Origin: Rhodobacteraceae bacterium M385
GTDB taxonomy: Bacteria; Pseudomonadota; Alphaproteobacteria; Rhodobacterales; Rhodobacteraceae
Length of the DNA: 64,000 nucleotides
Direction of reading: 5' to 3'
NCBI GenBank assembly: GCA_025141835.1
Contig: CP081102.1
Location: forward strand, 2,542,001-2,606,000
Positions 43,979 to 53,086 of this stretch are shown in pieces. The position numbers were made by a program, and so were the translations under genes. The notes beneath the pieces are model-generated. The model had not been told where the DNA came from, did not search any database, and worked only from the letters and a program-made list of their open reading frames with translations. Within the stretch, counting starts at the first letter, position 1. Each line of letters begins with the position of its first letter.

Positions 43979-45141
43979 GCCACCCGCGCCCCTGCCGACC
44001 AGACGCTTTGGATTGATGGCACGCCTTCATGGGTGCGGAAACGGATCACATCGGCGCGTTGCCCCACGGCCAGCGCGCCCCGATCCATCAGGCCCGAAGC
44101 CCGCGCTGGCGCGGTTGTGACCGTGGCCATGGCGCGCGCCAGATCGCCCCAAACCTCGCCCAAACGCACGGCAGCAAATAGCAAGGCTGACGGCACGTAG
44201 TCGGACGACAGAATATCGAGCAAGCCCGCCTCGGCCAGTTCTAACGCCGAGACATTGCCCGAATGGGACGCGCCCCGGATCAAGTTGGGGGCGCCCATCA
44301 TCACCGCAATCCCCGCGTCGCGGCAAGCCTCTGCCGCGACGCGGGTGGTGGGAAATTCGGCCAAGGCCACGCCGTGGCTGCCGGACCGCGCCACGTGATC
44401 CGGGGTCGTGTCATCGTGGCTCGCCAAGGTGGCCCCAAACCGAGCGGCAGCGGCGACGGCGGCGGCTTCATGAACCTCGCGGACCTCTTCTCCCAATGCG
44501 ATGCGGGTGCGGACGTGTTCGTCAAAGGTCCCCTGGGACAGCCCATGTTTGCCGCGCATATAGATCTCGTATTGTTTAAGGTCCGCGAACTGCCTTTGTC
44601 CCGGCGTGTGGTCCATCAACGACACGATGCCGACGCGATCCTCGGGGCCGAATTCTTCCAATTCCTCGATCAACGTATGGGAACAAATCTCGGCCCGCAG
44701 GTGCAGATGGTGGCTGATCTTCAACGCGCCACGTGCACGGGCCGCCAGCAATTCTGTCGCCAATTCACGGGCATAGCGTATCCAACTGGCATCGCCTTGT
44801 GCCTTTAGCGACCCGGCGCGGATGGCGTCAAACACCGTTGTTATCCCGCAGGATGCAAGCTCTGCATCATGGGCAACAAGGGCGGCGGCATGGGGCCAAT
44901 GGACGCCCGGACGGGGGCGAATGTGGCGTTCCAGATTGTCGGTGTGCAGCTCTACCAGCCCCGGCGACACGATATCGCCCGCGCAATCCACGGCCGCCGC
45001 AGGCACGGTATCGCCCTCGGTCACATCCACGATGTTCTCGCCGTCAAAGGTGATCTGGCCACGCATTTCGCCTTCGGGCAGGATCAGCCGGGCATTGGCA
45101 AGGGTCACCGGCTGGGGCATCAGAGAGGACGGATCAGGCAT
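43975..45141 (-). CDS. phnM: PhnM, ribose 1-methylphosphonate 5-triphosphate diphosphatase
   Basis: A 388-residue amidohydrolase-fold enzyme of the C-P lyase pathway. The metal motif is ELHTDNLERH (H66 to H73), with later VSLMDHTPGQRQFADL and ASHDDTT. It removes pyrophosphate from the triphosphate ester produced by PhnI/G/H/L. ATG 45141 follows AGAGG. Divergent from the DUF1045 gene by 19 bp. The core genes phnGHIJKL are not in this window. Confidence 0.92.
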   Translation of the reverse strand: MPDPSSLMPQPVTLANARLILPEGEMRGQITFDGENIVDVTEGDTVPAAAVDCAGDIVSPGLVELHTDNLERHIRPRPGVHWPHAAALVAHDAELASCGITTVFDAIRAGSLKAQGDASWIRYARELATELLAARARGALKISHHLHLRAEICSHTLIEELEEFGPEDRVGIVSLMDHTPGQRQFADLKQYEIYMRGKHGLSQGTFDEHVRTRIALGEEVREVHEAAAVAAAARFGATLASHDDTTPDHVARSGSHGVALAEFPTTRVAAEACRDAGIAVMMGAPNLIRGASHSGNVSALELAEAGLLDILSSDYVPSALLFAAVRLGEVWGDLARAMATVTTAPARASGLMDRGALAVGQRADVIRFRTHEGVPSIQSVWSAGARVA

Positions 45142-45160
45142 AGCAACCTCTGGGGGACAA

Positions 45161-45841
45161 ATGGATCAGTTCAAAAGGTACGGTTTGTATGTGGTGCCCG
45201 AAGGCGAATTGTTCTCAAAAGGCTCTACTTGGTTGGGGTGGGACAGTGTCGCGGGAAAATCGCTGGCGCATTCCCCTGTTAACGACTTGCCCGTCGATAT
45301 TGACGCCCTCACCGCCACGCCCCGCAAATACGGGTTCCATGGCACAATAAAGCCACCCTTCGTTTTGGCAAAGGGAACGGATGCCGATGGGCTGAATGAT
45401 GCCGCCCACGCGCTTTGTGCGACCCGCCCTGCGGTGGTGATCCCCAAGTTGGAGGTACGGCGTTTGGGGGGCTTCGTGGCGCTGGTGCCGTCGCAACCCT
45501 CTGATGCCTTGGCCGATTTGGCCAGCGCGACGGTGGCAGCCTTGGACAGCTTCCGTGCGCCACCGTCTGACGCGGAACTGGCACGACGCCGAAAGGCGGG
45601 CCTGACCGACGCGCAAGAGGCGCTGTTGCAACGGTGGGGCTATCCTTACGTGATGGAGGCGTTCCGTTTTCACATGACCCTGACCGGGCGTACGCCCCAC
45701 GCCGACGCCGTCCAGCACGCGCTGGCGCAACATTTCGCCCCGGAACTGTCCGCGCCTTTCGCCATTAACTCTCTTGCCCTGATGGCCGAGGACGACGCGG
45801 GGGTTTTCCACCTTCTTCATCGCCACACCCTTTCCGGGTAA
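45161..45841 (+). CDS. DUF1045 phosphonate-associated protein
   Basis: A 226-residue protein of the putative phosphonate-metabolism family (2H phosphoesterase-like). Starts MDQFKRYGLYVVPEGELF. It has the family segments TPRKYGFHGTIKPPF and MEAFRFHMTLTGR, two H-x-T motifs as in 2'-5' RNA-ligase-type phosphoesterases. ATG 45161 is preceded by TGGGGGACAA. It converges on phnN with a 25-nt overlap. Exact reaction unknown; family members occur with C-P lyase genes. Confidence 0.85.
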   Translation: MDQFKRYGLYVVPEGELFSKGSTWLGWDSVAGKSLAHSPVNDLPVDIDALTATPRKYGFHGTIKPPFVLAKGTDADGLNDAAHALCATRPAVVIPKLEVRRLGGFVALVPSQPSDALADLASATVAALDSFRAPPSDAELARRRKAGLTDAQEALLQRWGYPYVMEAFRFHMTLTGRTPHADAVQHALAQHFAPELSAPFAINSLALMAEDDAGVFHLLHRHTLSG

Positions 45842-46395
45842 AGCGCTGATATTGCGCCGGAAACACTCTCTTCAAGCGCAGGGGAATTATCGACCTCCAC
45901 CACTTGCAAACCCGGTGGCATTGGCTCTGCGATGCGGGACAGACGGCGGTCGCGCCCGGCGCTATCTTCCCGCCCCCGAGAGGCGAGGCGTTCCGCAAGC
46001 ACCTCGGGCGCGGCGGTGATGTGCAGCACAACAAGTCGCGCAAATATCTGATCGGCCTGCGCCAAGACGCTGCGCGACAGGTTCGCCAAGACATCTTGCC
46101 CCTCAGCCAAAACCTCCGTCACCTGCGCCGGGATGCCATAGGACAGGCCGTGGGCCTGCCATTGCAGCACAAACGCGCCTTGGGCAGAGCGGGTGGTGAA
46201 CTCAGCCTCTGACACGGCATCAAAGTCCTCTCCCCCCGCCTCCGGGGCACGCGTGATGACCCGACGCGCCCGGTGCAGCGCCGGAACGTGGGCGCAGATG
46301 CCCTCCATCACACTGTCTTTGCCAACCCCCGACGGGCCCACGACAGCGATAAACCGCCCCGGCAAAACACGATTAGGATCAAGGACATTAGACAT
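45817..46395 (-). CDS. phnN: PhnN, ribose 1,5-bisphosphate phosphokinase
   Basis: A 192-residue guanylate-kinase-like P-loop enzyme (GPSGVGKDS at residues 20-28; RRVITRAP; LVVLHITAAPEVLAERLASRGRE). It phosphorylates ribose 1,5-bisphosphate to PRPP, the last step of phosphonate ribose salvage. Its 3' end overlaps the DUF1045 gene by 25 nt. Upstream lie the putative PhnF operator and the divergent phnF gene. Confidence 0.9.
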   Translation of the reverse strand: MSNVLDPNRVLPGRFIAVVGPSGVGKDSVMEGICAHVPALHRARRVITRAPEAGGEDFDAVSEAEFTTRSAQGAFVLQWQAHGLSYGIPAQVTEVLAEGQDVLANLSRSVLAQADQIFARLVVLHITAAPEVLAERLASRGREDSAGRDRRLSRIAEPMPPGLQVVEVDNSPALEESVSGAISALYPERVWR

Positions 46396-46444
46396 ACTAA
46401 AGGGTTGTCCATTTAAATATACAACTATACAAATACTTAAAGCC

Positions 46445-46458
46445 TGTCTCTAAAGACA
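46445..46458. promoter_or_regulatory. Putative PhnF operator (inverted repeat)
   Basis: TGTCT-CTAA-AGACA is a perfect inverted repeat in the 92-bp gap between divergent phnN and phnF. A second AT-rich area nearby has TATACAAC/TATACAAA direct repeats and a GTTGT...ACAAC pair. A GntR-type dimer site is expected in this region. Confidence 0.4.
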
Positions 46459-46487
46459 TGCAAGCCCTTCATCTGAGGAGGATGAAT

Positions 46488-47210
46488 ATGGGACGTATCG
46501 CGATTTGGACGGCGATCCACGACACGCTGGTCGAAGAGATCGCCGCCGGGCACTTTCCGCCCGGTGCCCGCCTGCCCACAGAGGCGCAACTGGCGGATCG
46601 GTTCGGCGTGAACCGCCACACGGTACGTCGGGCGTTGGCGGCCCTTGCGGACCGCGACATTGTTTTTTCGCGCCGCGGTGCCGGGGTCTTTGTGCGCCAC
46701 TCGCCAACGCCCTACCCCATCGGACGCCGTGTGCGGTTCCACCAAAACCTGTTGGATGCCAATCGTGTGCCCGACAAGCAGGTACTGCATCTGGAAACCC
46801 GCGCTGCGACCCCGCATGAGGCCGAAGCGCTGAGTCTTGCGGGGGCGCCTTTGATCCATGTCTATGAAGGCGTCATCCGGTCTGATGACATCCCCGTCGG
46901 CGCGTTCCGGTCGGTTTTTCCTGCGAAGCGGTTCCCGGATTTTCTGAAGGTGATGCGAGAAACAAGCTCGGTCACGAAAACTTTCGCGGCCCATGGCGTG
47001 ACCGATTACACCCGCGCCCGAACCGAGGTGACAGCCCAAGTCGCCACAAAGGCCCGCGCCGATTTGCTGGAGGTACGCGCCAGCGATCCGGTTCTGCGCA
47101 CGGTCAGCATCAACGTGGACCAAGAGGGCGTGCCAATCGAATTCGGACGGTCCTGGTTTGCCGCAGACAAGGTCACGCTGACGGTGACGGACACCGATCC
47201 GACGGGCTAA
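46488..47210 (+). CDS. phnF: PhnF, GntR-family regulator of phosphonate genes
   Basis: 240 residues: a GntR winged helix (VEEIAAGHFPPGARLPTEAQLADRFGVNRHTVRRALAAL) followed by a UTRA ligand-binding domain (residues about 80-235). ATG 46488 has GAGGAGG at a good distance; the upstream ATG at 46482 would be too close to it. Divergent from phnN, so likely a local repressor. Confidence 0.88.
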   Translation: MGRIAIWTAIHDTLVEEIAAGHFPPGARLPTEAQLADRFGVNRHTVRRALAALADRDIVFSRRGAGVFVRHSPTPYPIGRRVRFHQNLLDANRVPDKQVLHLETRAATPHEAEALSLAGAPLIHVYEGVIRSDDIPVGAFRSVFPAKRFPDFLKVMRETSSVTKTFAAHGVTDYTRARTEVTAQVATKARADLLEVRASDPVLRTVSINVDQEGVPIEFGRSWFAADKVTLTVTDTDPTG

Positions 47211-47346
47211 ACAAGGGACACCTACCTGCCTTTGCCCTGAAACGGCGATGCTCCTGCGCAATTTGAAAAACTTCGTTTTTCCACGACGGAAACCGAGCGC
47301 TCGCCCGTTCAATAAAGAGCATGCATTTTCGGGGACCATTGAAACG

Positions 47347-48648
47347 ATGCGAAAACTACTCACTGTTGTTGTCGCGCTGGCCATTTTGGCGGGCGCATAT
47401 TCCTTTACATTCGGCGTGCCTGCGCCGCTTCTTGCAATGGTTTCTGGAACAACGGATAGCCCGGCAGAGGCTGATGATACTGCCGCAGCCGCGCGCCCCG
47501 GCGGTGGGCGCGGTCCCGGCGGCGCGGGCGGACGTGGGGGCCGTAGAGGCGGGTCAAACACCACTACCGTTGTGACCCAAGCGCTGGAGGTGCGCCCCTA
47601 TGAAAGCGTTATCAGCGCCGTGGGCACCGCCTCGGCTTTGCGCAGCGCGGATGTTGTATCAGACGTTGCGGGCACCGTGGTTGAGACCAATCTGATCGCC
47701 AACCGGGAGGTCACCGCGGGCGATGTTCTTCTGCGCCTGGACGCCCGAGCCGAGGTCTTGAACCTTGAAGTTGCAACGGCGCAATTGGAACAAGCCAACG
47801 CCACCGTCGCACGGTACGAGCGTTTGCAAGCCACTGGCAATTCCACCGTCACCGATGTGACCCTGTCCGAGGCTCAGTTGGCACAACGGTTGGCCGAGGC
47901 CGACGTGGGTCTGGCCGAACTGGCCGTTGAAGACCGGATTATTCGCGCGCCAATCAGCGGGCGCCTGGCACTAAGCGATGTAGAGGTTGGCGACACAATC
48001 AGCGCCAACAGTGTGCTGGTCAGCATCGACCAGTCGAGCTCGTTGGTAATTGAGTTTGAGCTTCCAGAACGTGCCGTGGGGCTCTTGGCCGAAGCCGAGG
48101 AAGTGCTCGCCTCCACCTCTTCGTTCACCGGGCGGGTGTTCACAGCCTCCATCATATCCTTCGACAGCCGCATTGATGACGTGACCCGCAGCGTCACGGT
48201 CGAGGCATTGATCGACAACACCGAAGGCCTGCTATGGCCCGGCATGACCTTTGCCGTGCGCCTGACGCAGGAAAGTGAGCCTTTGCCTGTTGTTCCTTCG
48301 ACTGCCATCACATGGTCACGGGAGGGGTCGAGCGTTTGGATTGATGCGGGGGGCGTGGCCGAACAAGTGCCGGTGACGATCCTGTATCGCCAAAACGACT
48401 CTGCCTGGATCAGCTCGGACATTGCCGAGGGGGCCATGGTGGTGACGGAGGGTGCCCACAAACTGCGCGACGGCGCGGCGCTATCGACCGGGGCTGGCGA
48501 GGGGGCCAATGCTGGGGCCGATGCGGGAGGTCGCCCCCGTGACCGCGAAAACGGACAAAGGGGGCAGACCGCAGGGGCCGAAGGCGCGCCAGAGGCCGAA
48601 CGCGCCGCCCCAAGCGCCGACGCCACCAACCCGGAAGACGCGACATGA
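47347..48648 (+). CDS. RND efflux periplasmic adaptor (membrane-fusion protein)
   Basis: 433 residues. An N-terminal membrane anchor (about 4-30) is followed by a striking Gly/Arg-rich linker (GGGRGPGGAGGRGGRRGG near 52-69), then the HlyD/AcrA-type lipoyl-hairpin-beta-barrel arrangement (VVSDVAGTVVETNLIANREV, DRIIRAPISGRLALSDVEVG) and a disordered acidic C-terminal tail of about 60 residues. It bridges the pump to an outer-membrane channel, which is not encoded here. Its stop overlaps the pump start by 4 nt. Confidence 0.9.
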   Translation: MRKLLTVVVALAILAGAYSFTFGVPAPLLAMVSGTTDSPAEADDTAAAARPGGGRGPGGAGGRGGRRGGSNTTTVVTQALEVRPYESVISAVGTASALRSADVVSDVAGTVVETNLIANREVTAGDVLLRLDARAEVLNLEVATAQLEQANATVARYERLQATGNSTVTDVTLSEAQLAQRLAEADVGLAELAVEDRIIRAPISGRLALSDVEVGDTISANSVLVSIDQSSSLVIEFELPERAVGLLAEAEEVLASTSSFTGRVFTASIISFDSRIDDVTRSVTVEALIDNTEGLLWPGMTFAVRLTQESEPLPVVPSTAITWSREGSSVWIDAGGVAEQVPVTILYRQNDSAWISSDIAEGAMVVTEGAHKLRDGAALSTGAGEGANAGADAGGRPRDRENGQRGQTAGAEGAPEAERAAPSADATNPEDAT

Positions 48649-51600
48649 GCACGCCCCAAGCCCCAAGCCGGAAATCTGGCTTCACCGACCTGTTCATCGC
48701 CCGCCCAATCCTTGGCATCGTCCTTAACCTGTTGATCCTAATCGCTGGCTTAGCCGCATTGGTGGCCGTCGACGTGCGCGAAATGCCCGATGTGGATTCC
48801 CCGGTTCTGTCGGTTCGAAGCTCTTACTCTGGGGCCGTCGCCGGAACCGTGGACCGCGATGTCACGCAGGTGCTGGAAGATGCTCTGAGCGCGTTGGAAG
48901 GCCTCGCTTACATGGAGTCCACCTCCAGCGCTGAATCCAGCCGCATTACCATCGAGCTTTCCGGCAGCACCGATGTGGATGTCGCCGCCAATGAGGCCCG
49001 AGAGATCGTATCGAGCACCCTGCGCCAGTTGCCCGACGGGCTTGATGACGACCCCACCGTCACCAAAAGCGATGCCGCCGCAGACGCCATCATCCGCTTG
49101 GCGCTTCTGGGGGACGCGGACCTGAATACGCTGACCGCCCTTGCCGAGGGCGCGGTCTATGACCGGTTGTCCACCATCGACGGCATTGCCGAAGTCACCG
49201 TGCGTGGGGACCGCGCAAACGAGTTCCGGGTCACCTTGGACCGCCCTGCCCTGCTAAGCCGTGGCCTGACGATTTTTGACGTCTCAACCGCTTTGGAGGC
49301 GCTGCGTGATGACACCCCCTTGGGCACCTTGGAGACCGATACCCAAACCCTGGCCCTACGGGTCGGCAATGCGAATGTGACAGTGGATATGGTCGGCCAA
49401 GTGCCGATCGACGCCAATACCCGCGTCGCCGATGTGGCGTTCGTGCGCCTGTTGCCGGAAGACGGTGCAGTGGTCACGCGGGTGAACGGGCAGACGGCTG
49501 TCGGCCTCGACATTACGCGGCAATCGGTCGGCAACACTCTTGCGATTTCGCGCGATGTGGGCGTCGCGGTGGAAGAACTCCGCGCCTCACTTCCCGAAGG
49601 GGTGGAGCTGGTGGTGACGTCGGACGATGGCATTTTCATCGAAGGCTCCATCAGCGAAGTGATTAAATCCATCGGCCTTGCGACCCTTATCGTGATTGCG
49701 GTGATCTTCGCCTTCTTGCGCTCTCCCCGGGCGACGATCATCCCCGCAATCACCATTCCCGTAGCCTTGGTGGGTACAGTTGCGGCGATCTGGATCACCG
49801 GCTTTTCCGTCAACACCATCAGCCTTTTGGCACTGGTCTTGGCAACCGGCATGGTTGTGGACGATTCCATCGTTGTGATTGAAAACATTGTGAGAAAACG
49901 AAAACAGGGCATGGGGGCGTTCGCCGCTGCGGCGTCCGGCACGAATGAGGTGTTCTTTGCCGTTATCTCCACCACTGCGACCCTTGCGGCGGTGTTTATC
50001 CCGATCTCGTTCCTGCCCGGCCAAGCGGGCGGCGTGTTCAGCGAATTCGGCTTCGTGCTGGCCTTTGCGGTGACCCTTTCGTCGATCACCGCCTTGACGC
50101 TCGCCCCAGTGCTTGCGGCCTTCCTTGACCCCGGCAAAATCGCAGACACGGCCGCCGTCCCATCCAAACCCGGTTGGCTGTCACGGGCGTTTGACACCGT
50201 CATGGACCACGCCATTCGAATGCCCCTTATTGTCGTGGCCGTCGCGGGTGGCTTTGCCATTATTGCAGCGGGCGCGGCGGGGTCCTTGTCCTCCAGCATC
50301 ACCCCGACCGAGGATCGCGGCTTCTTCCTTGTGATGGCGCGGGGCGCGTCGGACACCACGATCGATTACCTCGACACCCAAGTCGAGATGATCGAAGAAA
50401 TCCTGACCCCCTACCAAGAAAGCGGCCAGATCGCTGCGGTGCAAAGCATCATCGGAATTGGCGGCGGCACCAGCGCCTTCATTATCGTGCGCCTGCCTGA
50501 TTGGAATGAACGCGACTTCTCGCAAGAACAGATCGTGTCCGAGATCAGTACCCTTCTGGCCGAGGTTCCCGGCGTACAGGCCAGCGCCCGGTCCACCAAC
50601 AGCCTCAACATTCGGGGTGGCGGGCAAGGTTTGCAGTTCGCGGTCACCGGCACGAACGTTGATGATATGACCGAGGCCGCAGCCGAGCTTGTGGCCGCCA
50701 TGGGCCAGGACGACAGCTTCTTTAACGCACAGCTGTCCAACGATTCCGTGCAGGCCCAGTACGAGGTGCGCGTTGATCCCGAAATGGCCCGGCTCTTTGG
50801 TCTGACGGAGGCGGAAATCACCCAAACCGTCAGCGCGATGATCCAAGGCACCACCGCCGTGACCGTGTTTGCCGACGATCAGGAAACCGATGTGTCCGTG
50901 GTCCCTGGCGGGCCGCCGATCAATGACCCATCGGACCTCGACTCGATCCAGTTGCGTCTGCCCGGCGGCGGCTATGTGCCCCTGTCCTCGGCCGCGACGC
51001 TAGAGCCTGTCGTGACCCAATCATCGCTGCAACGCCAAGGCGGCGCGCTGGCCGTTTCCGCCCAAGCCAACCTTGCCGAAGGCGTCGATCTGGGCACTGC
51101 CATGGCCCGCCTGTCCGAGATCGCAGAGACCAGCCTGCCCGACGGCATGGGCCTGATCTTCACCGGAGAGGCCGCATCGCTGAGCGACAGCCAGACGGCG
51201 ATGTACACGGTGTTCGGCGTCGCGTTCCTGATCGTATTCCTCGTGCTTGCCGCCCAATTTGAAAGCGTTGCCAGCGCCTTGGTCATCATGTTGACGGTGC
51301 CTTTCGGACTGGCCGCGGCGCTCCTGGCGATCTCCGTGACCGGCGGGTCGTTGAATTACTACAGCCAAATCGGCTTGGTGATGCTGATCGGCGTCATGGC
51401 AAAGAACGGCATCTTGATCGTCGAGTTCGCCAACCAATTGCGCGAAGCGGGCCAGGATATCGACAGCGCCATCCGCGATGCCCTGCGCCTGCGCATCCGG
51501 CCTGTGATGATGACGATGGTCTCCACCGTCTTCGGCGGTTTGCCCCTGATCCTGACCTCGGGCGCCGGCGCAGAGGCCCGGATCGCCGTGGGCTGGGTGA

Positions 51601-51752
51601 TCGTCGGCGGCCTAGGCTTCGCCACCGTCTTCACCCTCTTCCTGACGCCCGTGTTCTATCGCTGGATCACCGTCTGGGGCGCAGAACCCGGCATGGCCGC
51701 AAAACGCCTTTCGCGTGAGAGTAACGCAGACGAAACCGTTCCGGCACAATAG
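48645..51752 (+). CDS. RND multidrug/hydrophobe efflux pump (AcrB-like)
   Basis: A 1035-residue inner-membrane trimer component with the expected two halves and 12 helices. The proton-relay aspartates are visible in ATGMVVDDSIVVIENIVRKR (TM4), and the duplicated second half carries LVMLIGVMAKNGILIVEFANQLRE. FTDLFIARPILGIVLNLLI is the first helix. Coupled to the adaptor; the substrate is unknown. It ends the well-ordered gene block before the accessory region. Confidence 0.94.
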   Translation: MSTPQAPSRKSGFTDLFIARPILGIVLNLLILIAGLAALVAVDVREMPDVDSPVLSVRSSYSGAVAGTVDRDVTQVLEDALSALEGLAYMESTSSAESSRITIELSGSTDVDVAANEAREIVSSTLRQLPDGLDDDPTVTKSDAAADAIIRLALLGDADLNTLTALAEGAVYDRLSTIDGIAEVTVRGDRANEFRVTLDRPALLSRGLTIFDVSTALEALRDDTPLGTLETDTQTLALRVGNANVTVDMVGQVPIDANTRVADVAFVRLLPEDGAVVTRVNGQTAVGLDITRQSVGNTLAISRDVGVAVEELRASLPEGVELVVTSDDGIFIEGSISEVIKSIGLATLIVIAVIFAFLRSPRATIIPAITIPVALVGTVAAIWITGFSVNTISLLALVLATGMVVDDSIVVIENIVRKRKQGMGAFAAAASGTNEVFFAVISTTATLAAVFIPISFLPGQAGGVFSEFGFVLAFAVTLSSITALTLAPVLAAFLDPGKIADTAAVPSKPGWLSRAFDTVMDHAIRMPLIVVAVAGGFAIIAAGAAGSLSSSITPTEDRGFFLVMARGASDTTIDYLDTQVEMIEEILTPYQESGQIAAVQSIIGIGGGTSAFIIVRLPDWNERDFSQEQIVSEISTLLAEVPGVQASARSTNSLNIRGGGQGLQFAVTGTNVDDMTEAAAELVAAMGQDDSFFNAQLSNDSVQAQYEVRVDPEMARLFGLTEAEITQTVSAMIQGTTAVTVFADDQETDVSVVPGGPPINDPSDLDSIQLRLPGGGYVPLSSAATLEPVVTQSSLQRQGGALAVSAQANLAEGVDLGTAMARLSEIAETSLPDGMGLIFTGEAASLSDSQTAMYTVFGVAFLIVFLVLAAQFESVASALVIMLTVPFGLAAALLAISVTGGSLNYYSQIGLVMLIGVMAKNGILIVEFANQLREAGQDIDSAIRDALRLRIRPVMMTMVSTVFGGLPLILTSGAGAEARIAVGWVIVGGLGFATVFTLFLTPVFYRWITVWGAEPGMAAKRLSRESNADETVPAQ

Positions 51753-51778
51753 CGCCGCATGACGGCGACCGCGCGGAT

Positions 51779-52267
51779 TTGAGTGACCACTTGGCTCTGA
51801 AAAGTCCGTCCGTAGAGCGCATGCGCCCGACCACCATTCAGCGAAGATTGCTGGTTATATTCGAAGCGCTAAGCAATGCGGTTGATTTAGTCGACCACGC
51901 GACATCAGACGTAGCCGAGAAAGTGGACTCGGGCAAACGGCTCGAATTGCTTACTGCCGAGGAGGTCGAAGGGATCTATGGGACTACACTGCAAGTCATG
52001 CGACTTGTCGCCCTTCTGCGACTGGGGGATCGGTTGCGCAATGCCTGTTCCGAAACACAGGAATTATTGGCTGGCGCGTTCGGAGGGCCCAAGGGTCTAC
52101 CAGGTCCACACGAACGGAGAAGGGGACGCGAAGTCGCTGCATTCCTTCCCGGCATAACGGTCGGTTTAGGCCTTAATGCCACAAGGGGTGACCACAACAC
52201 ACAAAAGACTTCAGCATGTGATGCAGCGAATGAACTAAAGGCAAACCTTCCTCTACGGATCCCGTAG
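51779..52267 (+). CDS. Uncertain hypothetical gene, possibly frameshifted
   Basis: Frame from a TTG codon, 162 residues: DAVDLVDHATSDVAEK-type helical N-terminus, arginine-rich middle, no known motif. Immediately after, in another frame (about 52234-52420), a coherent stretch reads PVANAVIAEFPDGYDELKAI through GDGVARGLKVGEQLRSNNKMGH and stop. The two may be halves of one gene split by a frameshift near 52220-52260. Supporting evidence is weak. Confidence 0.3.
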   Translation: MSDHLALKSPSVERMRPTTIQRRLLVIFEALSNAVDLVDHATSDVAEKVDSGKRLELLTAEEVEGIYGTTLQVMRLVALLRLGDRLRNACSETQELLAGAFGGPKGLPGPHERRRGREVAAFLPGITVGLGLNATRGDHNTQKTSACDAANELKANLPLRIP

Positions 52268-52582
52268 CGAACGCAGTTATTGCGGAATTCCCCGACGGAT
52301 ACGATGAACTAAAAGCTATCTGGAAAGCGCGGGAAACCGATAAAATTATTGGCGATGGTGTGGCTCGCGGCTTGAAAGTCGGTGAACAGCTTCGGTCCAA
52401 CAACAAGATGGGTCACTAATTCCTCTTATCAAAGCCAGAACTTCCACCGATCCTTTGGATTTTGACCGATGTCCAGCAGTTAAGAAGATTCTGCATCTCT
52501 TGCATCGCACGTGGAAGTCCTGCGCACTGGGTTTGGAGAGTTCATCGGCCTTGCTTCGCTCGGAGTCTGTGTTCTCTCACTA

Positions 52583-52830
52583 AAGTCTGACCGCGTGCAG
52601 CTTGATATTCGTGCCGCCCTTGGTCTGGCCAATTAGCCGTTCGTTCCCCCTTTTTTCACCTCCAGTCTGGAGGCCGTACGGCAGGCCTTGAAGTACGGCC
52701 CGTCGATAAAGATGGTATTATTGCAAAGCGCTTATCTGGCCGAACGCATCTTGATCCAAGCAAAAACGCCCACGTCACACCACCCTTTTTTCATCGGTTG
52801 GAAAATGTCTTTGACGGACGGTGCTCGGCA
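52583..52830 (-). mobile_element. Remnant of an IS5-family (IS427-like) transposase
   Basis: On the minus strand the translation gives WCDVGVFAWIKMRSAR, then after a stop FIDGPYFKACRTASRLEVKK, then, after a one-base frame change, LIGQTKGGTNIKLHAVRL. These correspond to successive conserved parts of IS5-group transposases (MIDATYLKAHRTASSL-RVKKGG and LIGRTKGGMNTKLHAV). In-frame stop and frameshift show it is dead. No terminal inverted repeats were located. Confidence 0.75.
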
Positions 52831-53086
52831 GGTGGGTCGCATCACCGAAACCGATTTTGATTAATGCAGATGATCACACTCAAAACGTGCAGATCATCCA
52901 CACAAGATTGACCTCGGCTCTTTCCGGAAATTTGGGAGACGGCGATCAATTTGCGCCTAGTACGGCCAGTCAAAGTTGCTCACTATATCCCACAAAGCGA
53001 TGGGGTTTGCATCATGCGGCCGTGGGGACAACTAGCCGATTGATGGGTCCTTAAGCCTAAACAGATATCTAATATTTCAGCGGATT
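52831..53086. other. Gene-free stretch
   Basis: About 250 bp without a credible gene between the transposase remnant and the damaged dehydrogenase. Composition is AT-richer than the core genome; no repeat or signal recognised. Confidence 0.4.

Noticed and set aside
49157..50359. 400-residue frame opposite the RND pump
   Set aside because: Shadow of the pump gene.
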